The position numbers and the translations under genes were made by a program. From Campylobacterales bacterium (lineage in GTDB: Bacteria > Campylobacterota > Campylobacteria > Campylobacterales > Sulfurovaceae): DNA of 7,865 nt. The stretch lies in NCBI GenBank assembly GCA_014763905.1, contig JACXUN010000066.1, forward strand, positions 1 to 7,865. The letters are read 5' to 3'. Position 1 is the first letter of the stretch. Each line of letters opens with the position of its first letter. A model generated the notes under the pieces. The model was not told where the DNA came from. It made no database searches and worked only from the letters and a program-made list of their open reading frames with translations. Below are positions 5,768-7,865 of this stretch, in pieces.

Positions 5768-7219
5768 TTACTTTTCTATATAGTGCGTTCCGAGGCTTTT
5801 TTTACGTTTGAGTGCCGCTTCAACAATAGCAGAAGCCGTATTGAGCCGCAGCTCTAGCAATCTTCCAATCTCTCGGTTTTTCATATCATAGATACAGTTT
5901 TTGGCTTCCAATAGTCCTTTTTTGGTACGAATGATACCGACCTCATCCCACATAATTTTACGCAGTTTGTGTTTGTAGACTCTATCTTTTTCATGATGGA
6001 CAATATTGCGATAGACCTTATCAAAAATCGGTGTGATGAGATTATTGTTTTGATCTTTGTTCAATAGATGGGTAACCGCCCGTTTTGCAAATACCATCCC
6101 TTCTAATAATGAGTTGGAAGCCAAACGGTTGGCACCGTGTACACCGGTAGAAGCCGCCTCCCCGATCACATAGAGCCCTTCAATCCCCTCGACACAGCCA
6201 TTCAGATCACTTTTGATCCCGCCTACGGCATAGTGAAATGCCGGCGAGATAGGAACTCTATCTTTAGGGAACTCATATCCCAACCCCGCAAAAGTCCGGG
6301 TAATATTCGGGAATCGATTCGCAAACCAATCTGCTTCAAACATCGAAAAGTCTAGGTAGGTCTCTTGACCGGTTTGTCGTTTATGATCAAAAATAGCCCG
6401 ACTCACGATATCGCGACTCGCCAACTCTCCCCGTTCATCATAATCAAAAAGGAAACGCCGTCCATCCTCCGATACCACATGAGCACCCTCGCCTCGGAGT
6501 GCTTCTGTTAGTAGCAGTTTACGGGCAAACGGCGTTTTGACAAAAACCGTCGGGTGAAACTGCATCATCTCCATATCTGCCAGTTCGATTCCTTTTTCGA
6601 CACAAATCCCATGTATATCCGAAGAGACCGTCCGAGAGTTGGTATTGTAGGCATAGAGTGACCCGATTCCTCCCGATGCGATAATCACATCATCCGCCAA
6701 AAAGGTTTCCGGCTGGTATTTGACCAAGGCTTTGACCCCAAAACATTTTCCGTTTTCGATCAAGAGATCATAGACCAGTACATTGGGTTGAAGCTTATGC
6801 TGGTTTTGCAGCATCATGAAGTGGTGCATATACCGACCGGTCGCATCGCCGCCGGCATGGATAATCCGATCGGCAGAGTGAGCCGCTTCCTTCGTAAAGA
6901 GAAGATGCCCCTCCTCATCGGTATCAAATGCCATTCCCCGATCAATAATATCCTTGGTCGTCTCCAATGAAGTTCGACTCATAATCTCAACCGCTTCTGG
7001 GTCATTATGATACGCACCGGCGACCATGGTATCTTCGACATGACTGGAGATATCGTTTTCATCTAGTGCCGTGACGATCCCCCCTTGGGCATAAAAGGTA
7101 TTGCACTCCCACGGAATATCTTTGCAGACGACCAATACTTTTTTGCTTTTTGGGATATTCATCGCAGCATAAAGTCCGGCAATACCGGCTCCTATAATAA
7201 TGACATCATATTTTTTCAT
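5768..7219 (-). CDS. nadB: L-aspartate oxidase
   Basis: A 483-residue cytoplasmic FAD enzyme that oxidises L-aspartate to iminoaspartate, the first step of de novo NAD synthesis, and hands it to quinolinate synthase NadA. It can use fumarate as electron acceptor as well as oxygen. The N-terminus carries the dinucleotide-binding GAGIAG (10-15). The NadB-type FYAQGGI is at 42-48 and HAGGDATGR at 121-129. Residues matching the E. coli substrate site are His222 (MMQFHPTVF), Arg269 (ELASRDIVSRAI), His329 (PAFHYAVGG) and Arg365 (HGANRLASNSLLE). The C-terminal helical domain ends in KKSLGTHYIEK, somewhat shorter than the roughly 540-residue E. coli protein. These residues and the short length favour NadB over the related SdhA/FrdA. 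The ATG at 7217-7219 overlaps the stop of the upstream lipoprotein gene as ATGA, suggesting translational coupling. nadA and nadC are not in the window. Confidence 0.95.
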   Translation of the reverse strand: MKKYDVIIIGAGIAGLYAAMNIPKSKKVLVVCKDIPWECNTFYAQGGIVTALDENDISSHVEDTMVAGAYHNDPEAVEIMSRTSLETTKDIIDRGMAFDTDEEGHLLFTKEAAHSADRIIHAGGDATGRYMHHFMMLQNQHKLQPNVLVYDLLIENGKCFGVKALVKYQPETFLADDVIIASGGIGSLYAYNTNSRTVSSDIHGICVEKGIELADMEMMQFHPTVFVKTPFARKLLLTEALRGEGAHVVSEDGRRFLFDYDERGELASRDIVSRAIFDHKRQTGQETYLDFSMFEADWFANRFPNITRTFAGLGYEFPKDRVPISPAFHYAVGGIKSDLNGCVEGIEGLYVIGEAASTGVHGANRLASNSLLEGMVFAKRAVTHLLNKDQNNNLITPIFDKVYRNIVHHEKDRVYKHKLRKIMWDEVGIIRTKKGLLEAKNCIYDMKNREIGRLLELRLNTASAIVEAALKRKKSLGTHYIEK

Positions 7220-7350
7220 CTTTTACCTATCCCCTGTTTCTCATTCTTATTCCAATACGGATCCGCTTTGAAGCCGCATCCGGTGAGCAGCAACAAGCTA
7301 AAAAATGGTATAATCAACCAATGAAAAGTGCGTCGACCATTCTGCAACAT
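7216..7350 (-). CDS. Small LptM/YifL-like outer-membrane lipoprotein
   Basis: A 44-codon minus-strand frame too short for usual gene calling. The N-terminus has a basic n-region (MLQNGRR), a hydrophobic core (WLIIPFFSLLLL) and a lipobox LTGC, so the mature protein would start at Cys25: CGFKADPYW, then a short charged tail ending GKR. 'L-x-G-C-G-x-K-x-x-x-Y' is the pattern of the LptM (YifL) family, small lipoproteins that in E. coli assist assembly of the LPS translocon LptDE. The stop TGA overlaps the nadB ATG. I choose the ATG at 7348-7350, nine bases after AGGGAG (7360-7365). ATGs at 7354-7356 and 7357-7359, or a TTG at 7315-7317, are alternatives. Its first 30 bases overlap the divergent gene at 7321 on the other strand. 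Lipidation is strongly predicted; the LptM role is inferred. Confidence 0.78.
   Translation of the reverse strand: MLQNGRRTFHWLIIPFFSLLLLTGCGFKADPYWNKNEKQGIGKR
7309..7314 (+). promoter_or_regulatory. Extended -10 promoter of the DciA-like gene
   Basis: TGGTATAAT (7306-7314) is a perfect extended -10 element on the plus strand. The six bases after it run exactly to the ATG at 7321, so the predicted +1 is the A of the start codon. No TTGACA-like box is needed or seen. The element lies inside the codons of the divergent lipoprotein gene. Confidence 0.65.
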
Positions 7351-7770
7351 ATTCATCATCTCCCTGAGTTTCGATCACTTGAAAGTCACTACTGCTATCA
7401 GAAGTTTATTTCACTCTTAAATCCTCGGTATCAAAAAGCGATCGCCTTTGTGTACATACGCCAAAATACCCTATTTATCGCTCTTTCGCACCCCGGATTC
7501 AAAATGGAACTTCATTATAATGTAGATTTATTAAAAAATTTATTAACACTTTTGTCAAATCAAGATAAAAGATGCAAAAGTGTAAAAGCAGAAAAAGTTA
7601 TCCTCTTCAACTCTAAATACAGAAGCATCATCAAACAGGAGGAACCCGAGGATACGATCCCCCATTATAGTGAGATGGCATTAGGCGAGTTCACCATCCA
7701 GAGTGAGGATCAAGAGTTAATCGAGGCGTTTGAAAAGATCAAAAATTCGATTCATCATAATTGTGCATAA
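7321..7770 (+). CDS. DUF721/DciA-like protein, possible replicative helicase loader
   Basis: A 149-residue soluble protein without signal peptide or membrane segment. The central part, PRYQKAIAFVYIRQNTLFIA followed by LSHPGFKMELHYNVDLLKNLL (about 35-75), fits the DUF721/DciA pattern: an alpha-helix, then two beta strands around a hydrophilic turn, with a 'tL.i.l.hp..k.El' strand, then a helix. DciA proteins load or assist the DnaB helicase in bacteria lacking DnaC/DnaI. The C-terminal half (about 85-149) is charged and not recognised. The ATG at 7321 has no Shine-Dalgarno site. Instead a perfect extended -10 box ends six bases before it, predicting a leaderless mRNA. No alternative start exists until Met62, which would remove half the domain. 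It is divergent from the lipoprotein-nadB pair, and its 3' end overlaps the convergent gene at 7755. The family call is from pattern memory and moderate only. Confidence 0.75.
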   Translation: MKSASTILQHIHHLPEFRSLESHYCYQKFISLLNPRYQKAIAFVYIRQNTLFIALSHPGFKMELHYNVDLLKNLLTLLSNQDKRCKSVKAEKVILFNSKYRSIIKQEEPEDTIPHYSEMALGEFTIQSEDQELIEAFEKIKNSIHHNCA

Positions 7771-7865
7771 GCACCAATTTCTTTAAACTCTGATGTCTCA
7801 ATCGGTCTTAAAAAATTACTGCCATTGATTTCGACACGTAACCTTTCCGACTCATCAGGTTCACT
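7755..7865 (-). CDS. C-terminal end of an unidentified protein entering from the right edge
   Basis: A minus-strand frame open from the right edge to a TGA at 7755-7757, giving 36 C-terminal residues. It includes RLRVEINGSNFLRPIE and ends KEIGAYAQL. The mixed polar and hydrophobic pattern looks like real protein, with two short beta strands (RLRVEI, NFLRPI). I do not recognise the family. It converges on the DciA-like gene and their 3' ends overlap by 16 bases (7755-7770), leaving no room for a terminator between them. That this frame is coding is inferred from its openness to the edge and from its composition. Confidence 0.55.
   Translation of the reverse strand, partial: SEPDESERLRVEINGSNFLRPIETSEFKEIGAYAQL

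Noticed and set aside
5768..7219. Succinate dehydrogenase or fumarate reductase flavoprotein
   Set aside because: The length of 483 residues, the NadB-type FYAQGGI and HAGGDATGR motifs and the lack of sdhB/frdB neighbours favour L-aspartate oxidase.
6137..7324. Plus-strand frames of 60 to 79 codons within and beside nadB
   Set aside because: All are antisense to conserved nadB motifs or to the lipoprotein gene and have no initiation signals.
1..7865. A new multi-gene defence or metabolic system
   Set aside because: The recognisable genes are conserved housekeeping functions, and no cluster of unknown genes or mobile-island markers is present.

Overview
The window looks like a core-genome segment of a sulfur- or hydrogen-oxidising member of the Campylobacterota (Epsilonproteobacteria; Sulfurovum or Sulfurimonas-like). 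This rests on the moderate, AT-leaning base composition, the style of the GuaA, NadB and NhaD proteins, promoters built on a strong TATAAT box with no clear -35 box, and the tight gene packing. Genus is inferred from protein style only.

Almost everything reads on the minus strand, so the order of transcription runs from high to low coordinates. From the right edge: the C-terminal end of an unidentified minus-strand gene (7755-7865) converges on and overlaps a short plus-strand gene resembling the DUF721/DciA family (7321-7770). Divergent from the latter, and overlapping its 5' end, is a tiny lipoprotein gene of the LptM/YifL type (7216-7350), whose stop codon overlaps the start of nadB (L-aspartate oxidase, 5768-7219). 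Next comes nhaD (Na+/H+ antiporter, 4278-5609), with its own promoter-like box and a clear intrinsic terminator. A 316-base intergenic region (3962-4277) then holds two adjacent hairpins and a duplicated 22-base element. After it lies guaA (GMP synthase, 2378-3919), followed at 21 bases by a small secreted protein with one DUF11-like domain (1841-2356). Then comes a KefB/KefC-type CPA2 cation:proton antiporter with a C-terminal RCK domain (118-1749, TTG start), and finally the first 30 codons of an unidentified gene (1-90) with a canonical ribosome binding site.

Functionally this is housekeeping: purine synthesis (GuaA), the first step of de novo NAD synthesis (NadB), and two different cation/proton antiporters (NhaD for Na+, the Kef-like protein probably for K+). 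A probable outer-membrane small lipoprotein and a possible helicase-loader-type protein complete the set. I see no new multi-gene defence or metabolic system. The points most worth a second look are the small lipoprotein gene hidden between nadB and the divergent gene, the predicted leaderless transcript of the DciA-like gene, the repeats between nhaD and guaA, and the DUF11-like secreted protein placed downstream of guaA. No tRNA, rRNA, CRISPR array or intact mobile element was seen.
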